A stretch of 39,336 nucleotides of DNA, taken from contig RBZT01000349.1 in NCBI GenBank assembly GCA_003693705.1, forward strand, positions 1 through 39,336. Reading direction: 5' to 3'. The DNA is from Polymyxa betae. Its lineage: Eukaryota; Endomyxa; Phytomyxea; Plasmodiophorida; Plasmodiophoridae. Shown here one piece after another: positions 1 through 9,219 of this stretch. Position numbers and translations under genes: made by a program. The number at the start of each line of letters is the position of its first letter. The first letter of the stretch is position 1. The notes beneath the pieces were generated by a model, which was given only the letters and a program-made list of their open reading frames with translations, did no database searches and had not been told where the DNA came from.

Positions 1-1
1 A

Positions 2-128
2 TTATCAAACTTATCTTTGACAAATGTTTTCACAAAGTGCGAAGTGATAAAGTAGAGGTCACCCGAACATATTGCGCAAAATCTCTGTTATCAAACTCTT
101 CTTTCACAACTTTTATTCACAAAGTGCG
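2..128. repeat. imperfect direct repeat pair at the left edge
   Basis: Two copies of about 40 bp (2-41 and 88-128) both begin TTATCAAACT and end CACAAAGTGCG. They differ at several internal positions and start 86 bp apart. They lie in AT-rich DNA with no assigned gene. A 71-codon minus-strand frame ends next to them, but its start and splice sites cannot be supported. The rest of 129-575 holds nothing I can assign. Confidence 0.6.
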
Positions 129-575
129 CGGTTATAAATTTGTGTGCAACACATAATATTGAGACCCTGAAAGAACAGCTTCGCCATTGCTAAATGACAA
201 CGCCTGTCCTCACCATTCTCAAACAATGAGGCTCTGGCGATCCTCTGCTGGCTCTTGAACTTCCAAATTATGATCTCTGCGTTTTGTATACAAAGATATT
301 CTTGATCTACATCATCGGCAGATCGCAATCCATTTCATTCCCATCGCAATAGATAGGGCTAACCGATTCTTGCTGGATTGGATTCGAACCCAAAAAGGAG
401 CGCTACGTTCTGTTTGTCCATTACACAATCAGGCGGTTTAGTGCAGGGCGCAGACTTAAAAAATGGATTCTATGAAAGGAAACATCATGTTAGTCCTGAA
501 GACAAGATCTTATAAGGTTTATACGTTCAAAAACAATGCACGATCACGACGCTGTTGGAGACCAATTGACACGAT

Positions 576-1131
576 ATGAATTCGGATTGGTCTTCGTCTA
601 GGATTGGGCTTGACATAGACAATAATTCGACGGCAGCAACAAAACAGAAATCAAATATACTATTAAAAACGGGCAGCTTAAAATCTGCATCAACCGGTCA
701 AAGAACAGAAATGAGGAAATCGTCTGCTAACAAGCATAGCTGGGATTACTGGAAAACAATCTCATAGAGCCATTCAATTGACAACTAAAAGTCGCACCAA
801 TATCGATATCAAGACTCGATTGAAAGAACACCTTGATAGTTGGATCCAAATCTAATAAGGCTTCTTACAAACCCCGATAAGGCTTTGTACAAACCCGAAT
901 GGGCGCGAAGCAATCCAAGCTTGCAAACATTACTGATTTTGTCATCTTGTTATAGCTGGTTGAATTCCGAGTTTCCAGCTGTCAAAAGTCGCAAGAGCAT
1001 CTCAGCACTATAGATCTGAGTTGGGAGACGAACTTAAAAAAGCTACAAGAATCGGTGACGAAGAGATTAGCGACTCGATTGCCAACCACATGCTCCGAAG
1101 TACGAAATCAGGCCAAGAGATAAGCCTCTAA
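576..1131 (+). CDS. hypothetical small helical protein, four exons, 143 aa
   Basis: I do not recognise this protein. Exons are 576-696, 740-838, 882-940 and 979-1131, with introns of 43, 43 and 38 nt. The first intron has a good branch site (GCTAAC) and a CATAG acceptor. The phases chain correctly, giving 144 codons including TAA. The Ser/Thr-rich N-terminal half (about residues 1-45) is probably disordered. The C-terminal half is charged and helix-prone, with stretches such as KTRLKEHLDSF and RSELGDELKKATRIGDEE, suggesting a coiled-coil subunit of some complex. The 38-nt third intron is the shortest of the well-supported introns here and is the weakest part of the model. It is the alternative that keeps the downstream exon open for 50 codons. 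A different splice would change residues after about 93. Confidence 0.55.
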
Positions 1132-1287
1132 TAGATTTTTGATCTTCACCTTATCGACGCTGCGATAGAGTGCCCAGTTCATTTGCACATGTGAATGCTA
1201 GATAGCTTTTGAGAATGTTGGAGCCTGCAGATTGTGCTTTGTTGTTTTTTTGTTTTTTTCTCAAATTTTCGATCCAGTGACTGGTAA

Positions 1288-1300
1288 GGGAGTGCAGCCC
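1288..1300 (+). promoter_or_regulatory. GGGNNGCAGCCC-type promoter motif
   Basis: GGGAGTGCAGCCC lies 86 bp upstream of the clathrin light chain ATG. Close relatives occur in front of the fructose-bisphosphatase gene and between the glucosidase II and TPR-like genes (see Findings). The role is inferred from position only. Confidence 0.35.
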
Positions 1301-1385
1301 ACCTGCTTTAGCTTGAATTAAGGCGGAGTTGTCTCCAGTTTCACAACAGTCCTGGTCATTTCGATCAGGAGGGCAGCATTTTCAG

Positions 1386-2095
1386 ATGTCGACCGACGAC
1401 CTGTTTGGATCGTTCGATGGGCCATCAGGCGATGCCGGCTCCGCTGCGGTCTCCGATCCGTTCGCTGAGCATGACGAGGTCGACGATGGCGTTGCCGCTT
1501 TCACCATTGCAGACGCTCCCGGTGACGATGTGTTCGGAAGGGCTTCGAAATCGCCCAGTATTCGTCTAGATGCTCCATCTATGCCAGAAGATCTGTTCTC
1601 TCCTTCTAGTAGTAGCCAGGAGCCAGAGCATCATGATGAGCAAACGCCATTGAGGTATAGCGCTGAATCGAGGATTAGTTTTGCTGACTTGAGGTTTAGC
1701 ATCTGGCAAGCTAAGCGTAAAGCCGAACTGGAACAGAAACGAGAGGAAGAAAGAAAGGAGAAGGCTGAACTTTTGGAACAAGCTAAAGCTGACATTCAAA
1801 CGTTCCTTAAGAACCGTGCTGAATCCACCGAAAAGAAGCAATCAGCTAATAGGTCTATACAGTTCCTATTTCAGCAAATATATCTCTGATTTATTTCGTT
1901 GTTAGAATTGCTGAGACAGAGTTCCGTACAGATTTAGAATCAGTGATGAAGAACGGGACGCTCTGGGAGCAGGTCGCCAAGCTGGTCGACTTGAAGCCCA
2001 AACCTGGCAAAGAGGAGCAAGCCACGTCTCGTATGCGGAGCCTGCTTCTGCAACTGAAGAATCAGAACAATGGACCTGGCATCAAAGCTAGCTAA
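1386..2095 (+). CDS. CLTA: clathrin light chain, 218 aa, two exons
   Basis: Clathrin light chain binds the heavy-chain hub and controls assembly of clathrin coats on endocytic and Golgi vesicles. Exons are 1386-1852 and 1906-2095, with a 53-nt GT-AG intron. The first ATG of the frame is 1386; the open frame upstream has no ATG. Residues 1-90 are acidic and low-complexity (STDDLFGSFDG, then DPFAEHDE), as in this family. Residues 100-165 are a charged coiled coil that binds the heavy chain. The C-terminal exon carries the family signature, a WEQVAKLVDL block followed by SRMRSLLLQLK. The length is normal (about 200-240 aa). The gene is followed by a gene-poor interval before HSP90. Confidence 0.93.
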
Positions 2096-2767
2096 TCGAC
2101 AATGACATTTTTCGTGAATGTCGTGGTCGCTCTACCAACTACAATTTTCAACAATGTTCCTGTTCATAACTGCGAAGCTCCGTTAATGCCAATATGAATT
2201 CAATGTCTTATCACATTTATTGACATCATTTGCCTGATAGCGCCGGGGCTTGTTTGTTTGTGTTCACCTGTGCAAACGTATAGGAGTGGATTCGTAAACA
2301 TCGCGAACTTCAGCTGGGTGCTATTCAAACGCTGAGCTTCTTGAAAAGTCGTCATGACAGACGCTATAGCCCAGAACAGATACCCTGATAACGATCGGGC
2401 TCTAGTTGCAAAGCAGTAGTCGGATAATGAGACGGAAATGTTTGAATTCCACTTTATACAATCCACCAAAACAGACTAAAGCAGCTGGGCTCTAAACTGC
2501 AGAAATTCGCCAACTAATACATATCCGAAAGGGCGAAATAGTCAATTGCTGATTAATCACCAGAACATTCCGATGAACTAACTTGGAAGTATGATCACCA
2601 TCTGACAGCTTTCTAGTCATCGTTTACGAAGAGGGCTTTTTGGCCATCGACATCAATTACAGTTCCTTTCTGTAACTAGTTGCCTTATTCTAAGCAAGCA
2701 GACAGGCCAACGCTGCTGTGGAAAGGGTACCCGTTGACGATAGATTCTTAATCAAGTAGGTGAGGTC
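2096..2767. other. gap between clathrin light chain and HSP90, no resolved gene
   Basis: No complete gene could be assembled. On the minus strand, 2200-2469 keeps an 89-codon frame open and short protein-like pieces occur up to about 2690. I could not join them with consistent splice phases, nor find a recognisable product. A decayed or intron-rich small gene remains possible. Confidence 0.4.
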
Positions 2768-2804
2768 GGAATGTTCCAAGTCGCTCTGCGTCTCGGAACT
2801 TTCC
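2768..2804 (+). promoter_or_regulatory. two heat-shock-element dyads of the HSP90 promoter
   Basis: GGAATGTTCC (2768-2777) and GGAACTTTCC (2795-2804) each match the HSF1 dyad nGAAnnTTCn and start 27 bp apart. They lie 158 and 131 bp upstream of the HSP90 ATG, the usual place for HSF binding. This supports heat-inducible transcription of the gene to the right. Confidence 0.6.
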
Positions 2805-2925
2805 GGCGACCACGCAATTTCTCCATTAGTTCCGAGCTCAGCCCCCCCAGCTCGCCATTCTTCAAACTCGTCTCTATTCATTGAATCGCGCTCTTACCTT
2901 CGCTCACATCACATCACATCACACC

Positions 2926-5195
2926 ATGGCCGCTGTCGGAGAGACCCCCGTTACCGTGCCTGAGACCATGAAGACTGAGGCCACCGGCGAGAAAACCTCT
3001 GCCGAGACCTTTGCCTTCAATGCTGATATCTCTCAGTTGATGTCTCTGATTATCAACACCTTCTACAGCAACAAAGAGGTATTACATTTCATGGGTTTCT
3101 CGATACTGTTTAAGTAATAATTATTGGGTTAGATCTTCCTTCGTGAATTGATCTCCAACTCGTCCGATGCTTTGGACAAGATCCGATACCAGTCCTTGAC
3201 TGACCCTTCGGTTCTTGACACTGAGAAGGAGCTGAAGATTGACCTCATCCCTGATCAGGCTAACAGCACTTTGACCATCAAGGATACCGGTATCGGTAAG
3301 TCATTTTTTTTTCTTTTTAGCGAAACATGGTGTTGATATGCGCTTTAGGTATGACTAAAGAAGACTTGGTCAACAACCTCGGTACTATCGCCAAGTCGGG
3401 TACCAAGGCTTTCATGGAGGCTATCTCCGCTGGTGCTGATATCTCCATGATTGGTCAGTTCGGTGTCGGTTTCTACTCGGCCTATCTGGTCGCCGACAAG
3501 GTTGTCGTTCGCTCCAAGAACAACGACGACGAAGAATACGTCTGGGAGTCGTCAGCTGGTGGTACATTCACCGTCACCAAGGCTACTCAGCCCCAGCTGA
3601 CTCGTGGTACTGCTATCACCCTGTACCTCAAGGATGACTTGAAGGAGTTCTTGGAGGAGAAGCGCGTTACCGATCTGGTCAAGAAGCACTCCGAGTTCAT
3701 CAGCTTCCCCATTTCCCTGTGGGTTGAGAAGCAAACCGAGAAGGATGTCCCTGTCGATGAAGATGAAGACATGGCTGAGCCCACCGACGAGAAGCCCAAG
3801 ATCGAAGAAGTCGATGAAGAGGCTGAGGAGGCCAAACCCAAAACCAAGAAGGTCACCGAGGTGTCCCACGAATGGCAGCAGCTGAACAAGCAGAAGCCCA
3901 TCTGGGTCCGCAACCCGGCTGATGTCACCAAGGAGGAGTACACTGCCTTCTACAAGTCCATGTCGAATGACTGGGAAGAGCATCTGGCTGTTAAGCACTT
4001 CAGTGTTGAAGGTCAGCTCGAGTTCAAGGGTATTCTGTATATCCCCAAGCGTGCTCCTTTTGACATGTTCGAGCCCAAGAAGAAGCGCAACAACATCAAG
4101 CTGTATGTTCGTCGTGTCTTCATCATGGACAACTGCGAGGAGTTGATCCCTGAGTGGCTGTCCTTCGTCAAGGGTGTCGTCGACTCCGAGGATCTACCTC
4201 TGAACATCTCTCGTGAAATGCTTCAGCAGAACAAGATCCTGCGTGTTATTCGCAAGAACTTGGTCAAGAAATGCCTTGAAATGTTCACCGAGTTGGAAGA
4301 CAACAAGGAAGACTACAAGAAGTTCTACGAGAACTTCTCCAAGAACATCAAGCTTGGAATTCACGAGGATTCTTCCAACCGTGCTAAACTGGCCAACCTG
4401 CTTCGCTACCACTCAACTAAGTCTGGCGAAGACATGGCCTCCCTCAAAGAGTACGTTGAGCGCATGAAGGAGCACCAGAAGAACATCTATTACATCACTG
4501 GTGAATCCAAGCAAACCGTTGAGAACTCGCCATTCTTGGAGGCTTTGAAGAAGAAGGACTTCGAAGTTCTGTACTTGGTCGACCCCATCGATGAGTACGC
4601 TGTCCAGCAGCTGAAGGAGTTCGAAGGCAAGAAGCTGATCTCCGCCACCAAGGAAGGCCTGGACTTGGAATTGTCTGAAGAAGAAAAGAAGGCCCAGGAA
4701 GAGGAGAATGCCGCTTTCGAACCCTTCTGCAAGAAGGTCAAGGAAATTTTGGGCGACAAGGTCGAGAAGGTTGTATTGGGCTCCCGTATCATCGACTCCC
4801 CATGCTGCTTGGTCACTGGTGAATTCGGCTGGTCAGCTAACATGGAGCGCATCATGAAGGCCCAGGCTCTTCGTGATAACAGCATGTCCACCTACATGTC
4901 CTCAAAGAAGACCATGGAAATCAACGCCAAGCACTCGATTGTTAAGGAGCTCCGCAAGAAATTCGATGCCGATGCCAACGACAAGACCCTGAAGGACCTC
5001 GTCTGGTTGATGTTCGAAACTTCTCTGTTGACTTCCGGATTCTCCCTTGAAGAGCCTTCCGTCTTCTCTGGTCGCATTCACAAGCTCATCAAGCTGGGTC
5101 TGTCGATCTATGAGGACGAAGACGTCGTTGAAGAGGAAGAGACAATGCCAGCTCTGGAATCGGTTGCCGACTCCACCATGGAAGACGTTGACTAA
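2926..5195 (+). CDS. HSP90: cytosolic heat shock protein HSP90, 720 aa, three exons
   Basis: This is an ATP-dependent dimeric chaperone for kinases, receptors and other clients. Exons are 2926-3078, 3133-3295 and 3349-5195, with introns of 54 and 53 nt. The ATG at 2926 has a strong context (CACCATGG). The N-terminal GHKL ATPase domain is complete, with [17 protein letters not shown] across the first junction, the DTGIGM loop across the second, and [16 protein letters not shown]. The acidic charged linker is at about residues 215-265. The middle and dimerisation domains follow. The protein ends MEDVD instead of the usual cytosolic MEEVD TPR-docking tail. There is no signal peptide or KDEL, so it is the cytosolic form. 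Codon use is strongly biased toward G/C-ending codons, as expected for a highly expressed gene, and this creates long antisense frames that are not genes. Confidence 0.98.
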
Positions 5196-5247
5196 GCTTT
5201 ATGCGCCGTTTTTCAACTTAGCTTTCGAGATTTATCTTAGGCCCTTG

Positions 5248-5253
5248 AATAAA
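5248..5253 (+). terminator. AATAAA polyadenylation signal of HSP90
   Basis: AATAAA lies 53 bp after the HSP90 stop codon, with T-rich sequence after it. This is the classic position for 3' end processing. Confidence 0.6.
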
Positions 5254-5498
5254 TTGAGGATATAAACTGTTCTTTGTTTTATCTCATAGTTCTTGTAGAT
5301 TGTAGTTTGCTCAGGCTTTGCCTGGTTCTACAAACTGTCTAGATTTATTTTCGAAAGTTGATGATTCTGGATTGTTTATCAACTGTTTCCAGGAGATATT
5401 TCTATAACAGTGAGTGAAGCGTGCCGCTTTGTTCAACGTTACCAGTATGAACTAAACACCAGCTTGAACTGCATTCCTATTATTTCCGTCGTTCTGCA

Positions 5499-6047
5499 AT
5501 GGGAGCCGAGTCCAGCCGTCTTCGACAACATGCTACTAACGTATCGAATTCTGATATCGAACAATTAGATTTGAGCCAGCAAGCCATCACTGATCTATCT
5601 CTATTCCAGTTCTCCAACGCAATATCTATGAACAATTCGCTGATTGCATTGCGTTTATCAAGGAATTTGATTCGTGACAATGGCGCTATCAGCTTGGCTT
5701 CTGCGATCGCTAACAACACATTCTTGGAACACTTGGATCTGAGCTGGAATGGCATTGGTTCTAGGGGCGCTATTGCTTTAGCTCATGCTCTACGCGACAA
5801 CCGAACGCTACGCCGGCTAAATCTGTTCGGAAATCGTATCGGGGATGACGGTGGCATGGCTTTCGAATACACTGTCGATACAACGCCTTTATCGACGCCT
5901 CTAGAAAGAATCGATATCGGGTTCAACGGAATTCGACAAGGTCTGGTCGACCGACTTCAACGTAAGCTTGATGCCAAGCGCAGGTCGCTGAACAGCATCG
6001 CAGGCGAGTCGTATTCAACGCTGAGGCCAGCGACAGCCTTAGCTTAA
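5499..6047 (+). CDS. leucine-rich repeat protein, RNase-inhibitor type, 182 aa
   Basis: Single exon starting at the first ATG. Residues 15-155 carry about four repeats of the ribonuclease-inhibitor/NLR class (pattern LxxLxLSxNxIxDxGAxxLAxAL), visible as LRLSRNLIRDNGAISLASAI, LDLSWNGIGSRGAIALAHAL and LNLFGNRIGDDG. Such repeats form a protein-binding solenoid. The N-terminus MGAESS fits the N-myristoylation pattern (Gly2, Ser6), so membrane attachment is possible. No catalytic or NACHT domain is present, so a specific function cannot be given. The gene runs tail to tail with the SUMO-interaction-motif gene, with 36 bp between the stops. Confidence 0.8.
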   Translation: MGAESSRLRQHATNVSNSDIEQLDLSQQAITDLSLFQFSNAISMNNSLIALRLSRNLIRDNGAISLASAIANNTFLEHLDLSWNGIGSRGAIALAHALRDNRTLRRLNLFGNRIGDDGGMAFEYTVDTTPLSTPLERIDIGFNGIRQGLVDRLQRKLDAKRRSLNSIAGESYSTLRPATALA

Positions 6048-6083
6048 ATAGTTAATACATTGAATACTTCGCAAGCCATCAAA

Positions 6084-6705
6084 TCAGGCAGTTCGGAATT
6101 GTTGTCGGCGAGCCTTTCTTGATGCAATCGGTGTCACATTCTTGATCCATACTGGCGCTTTATCTGCCGCTCTATACTCACAGTTGGGGAGTGGGCGTTC
6201 TTCAGTCCTGGCGGTCGGGTTTCGAGCAGGATTCCAGCGAGGCGACCCGCGGAATAACTTTTTCATTAATGGTTGTTCGCCCTGTACAACGAATCAGTTT
6301 TTTGTTTGTTATATGGCGCCAGCTAACTGTTTGTTGGTATGATGGCTGGTGGACCTGGCGTTTCTTTGATTGTGATCGAGGCGTCTCATCCGCCGTCTCT
6401 GATAGTGATTCGTCCTGTTCGGGAATGTGACCCCCATCGTCGTCGTCGTTATTTGGGTAAATTCGATTCAGCGAATCCGATTCCACGTCGTGAAACGAGT
6501 CGGAAGAGATGCATTCATGAGAAGGTTTCACGGGCCTGCATTTAGGAGGTGGATCGACAGCGATGCATTCGTCGTCGTCGTCGTCGCTGATAACGATGCA
6601 AACCAGCTCGAGTTTCTTTGATGGTTCCTCGTCGGGAGCGATGTTAAGGCAAGACGATGGTGGCGGGTCCTCAGTCAGGTCGATGACATCCGTCTCCGAA
6701 GCCAT
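6084..6705 (-). CDS. SUMO-interaction-motif protein, 191 aa, two exons
   Basis: Exon 1 is 6705-6328, the intron (46 nt) is 6327-6282, and exon 2 is 6281-6084. Reading without splicing would give a 167-aa protein with an unrelated tail. The N-terminus holds a textbook SUMO-interaction motif, VIDLTED (residues 7-13), and a second hydrophobic-plus-acidic motif, CIVISDDDDDE, near residue 40. Acidic, Ser-rich linkers follow (NNDDDDGG). The spliced C-terminus is basic and Arg/Pro-rich (RWNPARNPTARTEERPLP) and may bind nucleic acid. There is no RING finger, so it is not an obvious SUMO-targeted ubiquitin ligase. A nuclear role in SUMO-dependent complexes is inferred. The family is not recognised. 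Confidence 0.65.
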
Positions 6706-7007
6706 GCCGGTTGGCGGGTGCCGGCCACCTCTCCGGCGTTAAATTCATTAGCGAACCCCGTGCCTCTATATTCATAAAGATCGTAAATTGTTGCTATTAA
6801 GTTAATGCGACGACGGCGATAAGCTGTTAAAGTCGCGCGAGGTTTATCAAGACTGTGTCATTGATTGATGATTTGAGGGGAACGGGTCGCAGCCCTTTAC
6901 AGTCTTAGCTACAGTGGGACGCAGCCCTCGTGCAGTGTCCTTCTTGATTGTTCTTCTAGAAGGTCATCTCGTTTGCCGTTTTTGACATTTGCACAAGTTG
7001 ACACGTC
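6706..7007. promoter_or_regulatory. divergent promoter with two GGGNCGCAGCCC motifs
   Basis: This intergenic stretch separates the start codons of the SUMO-motif gene (minus) and fructose-bisphosphatase (plus). GGGTCGCAGCCC (6884-6895) and GGGACGCAGCCC (6916-6927) sit 32 bp apart, about three helical turns, some 80-125 bp before the FBP ATG. They are probably binding sites for one transcription factor. No gene lies in the interval. Confidence 0.4.
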
Positions 7008-8051
7008 ATGGCCGCCGCAAATCCAGTGACCCTGGGGCGTTTCATTCTCGCCGAGCAGCAATTCCATCCGGAGGCACGTGGGGATTTCACGATTCTGCTG
7101 TCGTCGATTACGCTGGCCTGTAAAGTCATCTCAAATGCTTGCACGAAAGCTGGGATCTTCAAGCTGTATGGTCTGGATGGAAGCAGCAACGCCTCGGGGG
7201 ACGCAGTCAAGAAGCTGGATGTTTTCTCGAACGATAGCTTCGTCGATTCATTAATGTTCAGCAATCGTGCTTCAATTATGGTTTCGGAAGAAAATGCAGA
7301 GCCGATCTACAATCCTAATTGCATTGGAAAGTATTTTGTCGCTTTCGACCCTCTGGATGGATCGTCGAATATTGACGCCAATGTCTCAATTGGGACCATT
7401 TTCGGGATTTGGATGAATCCAGAGCCTCAAAACCCGACTAAGCTGGATAATGTTTTACAGCCAGGAAGGAAGCTGGTCGCGGCTGGCTATGCCATGTATG
7501 GAGCTGCAAGCATGCTTGTGCTCTCAACTGGCAATGGTGTCCATGGCTTCACCCTAGATCCATCCCTTGGTGAATATATCCTTACACATCGCGACATCAA
7601 GTGCCCGGTTAAAGGCACGATTTATTCCATCAACGAAGGGAATTCGTGGGCTTGGGACCCACCAACGGCAGAATACGTCAAGCAATGTAAAGCTGCTGCA
7701 CCCGGGCAGAAGCCGAAATCGGCAAGATATGTTGGCAGTATGGTTGCTGATGTCCATCGTACGTTGCTGTATGGTGGCGTGTTTATGTACCCAGGCAGTA
7801 AAACGGTTTGCTGACAAAGGTATTTGCTACCAAATCCTTATCTTGTCCAGGATCCTAACGGAAAGCTGCGGCTGCTGTATGAATGCGCCCCGATGGCGTT
7901 CTTGCTAGAGCAAGCCGGAGGTAAGGCATCAACTGGAAAAGAAAACATTCTGGATATTGTTCCGAAATCGATTCATCAAAGATGTCCTGTTTTCTTGGGC
8001 AGCGCTGAAGATATCAACGCTATTGAGAAGCTATACAAAACAGTCTTCTAA
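7008..8051 (+). CDS. FBP1: fructose-1,6-bisphosphatase, 332 aa, two exons
   Basis: It hydrolyses fructose-1,6-bisphosphate to fructose-6-phosphate, the committed step of gluconeogenesis in the cytosol. Exons are 7008-7805 and 7851-8051, with a 45-nt intron (donor GTTTGC, branch GCTGAC). Splicing restores [18 protein letters not shown], while reading through hits TGA at once. Class I features are present: [13 protein letters not shown] near residues 64-76, the MVSEE metal site near 101-105, the [10 protein letters not shown] metal and phosphate motif at 114-123, and [15 protein letters not shown] in exon 2. The length matches the family. The N-terminus is slightly short but keeps the regulatory helix region. 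Confidence 0.96.
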
Positions 8052-8118
8052 GAACTTAATGCTGTACGAGATAATATATAAATATTTTGAACAATGATTG
8101 TGAGACAATATGTAGATA

Positions 8119-9151
8119 TCAAATTCTTGGCGATAGCGAAATATTTGGTGGCATGCTTGGAATGGGCGCTGCATTAGCGAGGGTGGATTCAGCTATTCCG
8201 GTTTCAGTTCGTTCATACATGTCCAGAATCTCGTGACAGATAGATTCGACTTCTATAACGCCTCATTCAGCAACTTATAAACACGGTAAGAAAATATCAC
8301 CTGTTCGATGCGCCCCGAATCTATCCCACCACTCTTCGTCACCATCCCCAGCTCGAACCGATAGCAATTCTGTAGCTAGGTATCTAGAAGCGAAATAAGC
8401 TTTAAGGTGAAACTTCAGCATCTAACATACAGTGCACTGCAAGCAATAACGTGCGATTCGTAATATAAACAGAGCGACGTCCTTGCAGTGTCGTTCAGGA
8501 TAGAGATGGTTAAATTAGCTAAATCGTCCGATGCTTTCAAATCCCTAAGAAAGTGCAATGCAAACGAATGCGGGTGCACCACCTCGACGTTAAAATCCAG
8601 AATTCGTAGAAGCAACCGCTCCGATTCAAATAGGCTTTCCTTCATCGTCCAGAACTGGTCTGTCACCTGAAAACTTTATAGAGAATTTAGCAACATCTGT
8701 AAATGCCTAACTTCTAATGGAGGTAGCTCTGGATTGCAGTATCGGTAGGCTGTGTTCAAAACATCTCGAAATCGCCTTGGTGTCTCTTCGGATTTACTCG
8801 CTACAAAAATGCAAGTTTTTGCGATTTCTGCAAGAAATCAGAAAATTGAACGTAACAAGATCAAGGTGAATCCATACGAGATATATCATGCGATTCAAAT
8901 GATTCCTTGGAGAAAAACCGATGAAATAACGTCATAGCTGTAGCGATCGTCATCTGAGGGAGTTGAACTAGATCAGCGAATAAGCTTTCACGAAAGCGTC
9001 TCGCATTCAGACTGACGACGGTATCCAACGCCCTGGATCACGTTCATGGCCTGCGTTCGCAGGTCAGCGATATGATCGGGATCCCTCATGAAAGTCATCA
9101 CGACTCTGGGGCTATAACGTCATCATTCAAATTCGAGACAAAACTCAACAT
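8119..9151 (-). CDS. CCNQ: cyclin Q (FAM58A-like), 256 aa, six exons
   Basis: Cyclin Q activates the kinase CDK10 in animals. Exons (minus strand) are 9151-9105, 9032-8878, 8827-8712, 8666-8431, 8383-8301 and 8252-8119; introns are 72, 50, 45, 47 and 48 nt. The sum is 257 codons including stop. The first cyclin box includes TIATAMTLFHRFF, VASKSEETPRRFRDVLNTAY and RYCNPELPPLEV. The last segment, followed by FW and a leucine-rich helix, is diagnostic for cyclin Q rather than cyclins L, K or T. The second box includes HPHSFALHFLRDL and HVIACSALYLATELL. Exon 1 (16 residues) is the least certain, since a donor 3 nt further on would also work. The start codon lies 68 bp after the stop of the NIPA gene on the same strand. 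Confidence 0.88.
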
Positions 9152-9219
9152 TGAAACGCACTTTTTTCAACAAATTTTTCCTCGATTGTTGCTCATATGA
9201 ATATATCACATTTGTTTAA

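Noticed and set aside
113-328. 71-codon minus-strand frame
   Set aside because: Starts at TTG, with no ATG or acceptor found and no recognisable domain.
362-432. tRNA-like sequence on the minus strand with GGTTCGAATCC
   Set aside because: The T-loop motif and a TGT/ACA D-stem with AATGG loop are present, but the T-stem pairs at only 3 of 5 positions, the acceptor stem pairs poorly and no anticodon stem forms. At most a decayed tRNA or tRNA-derived relic.
2690-2881. 63-aa minus-strand ATG frame next to HSP90
   Set aside because: It overlaps the HSP90 promoter and heat-shock elements, and no downstream exon joins in phase.
3552-3998. 148-aa and other long antisense frames within HSP90
   Set aside because: Shadows created by the strong codon bias of HSP90.
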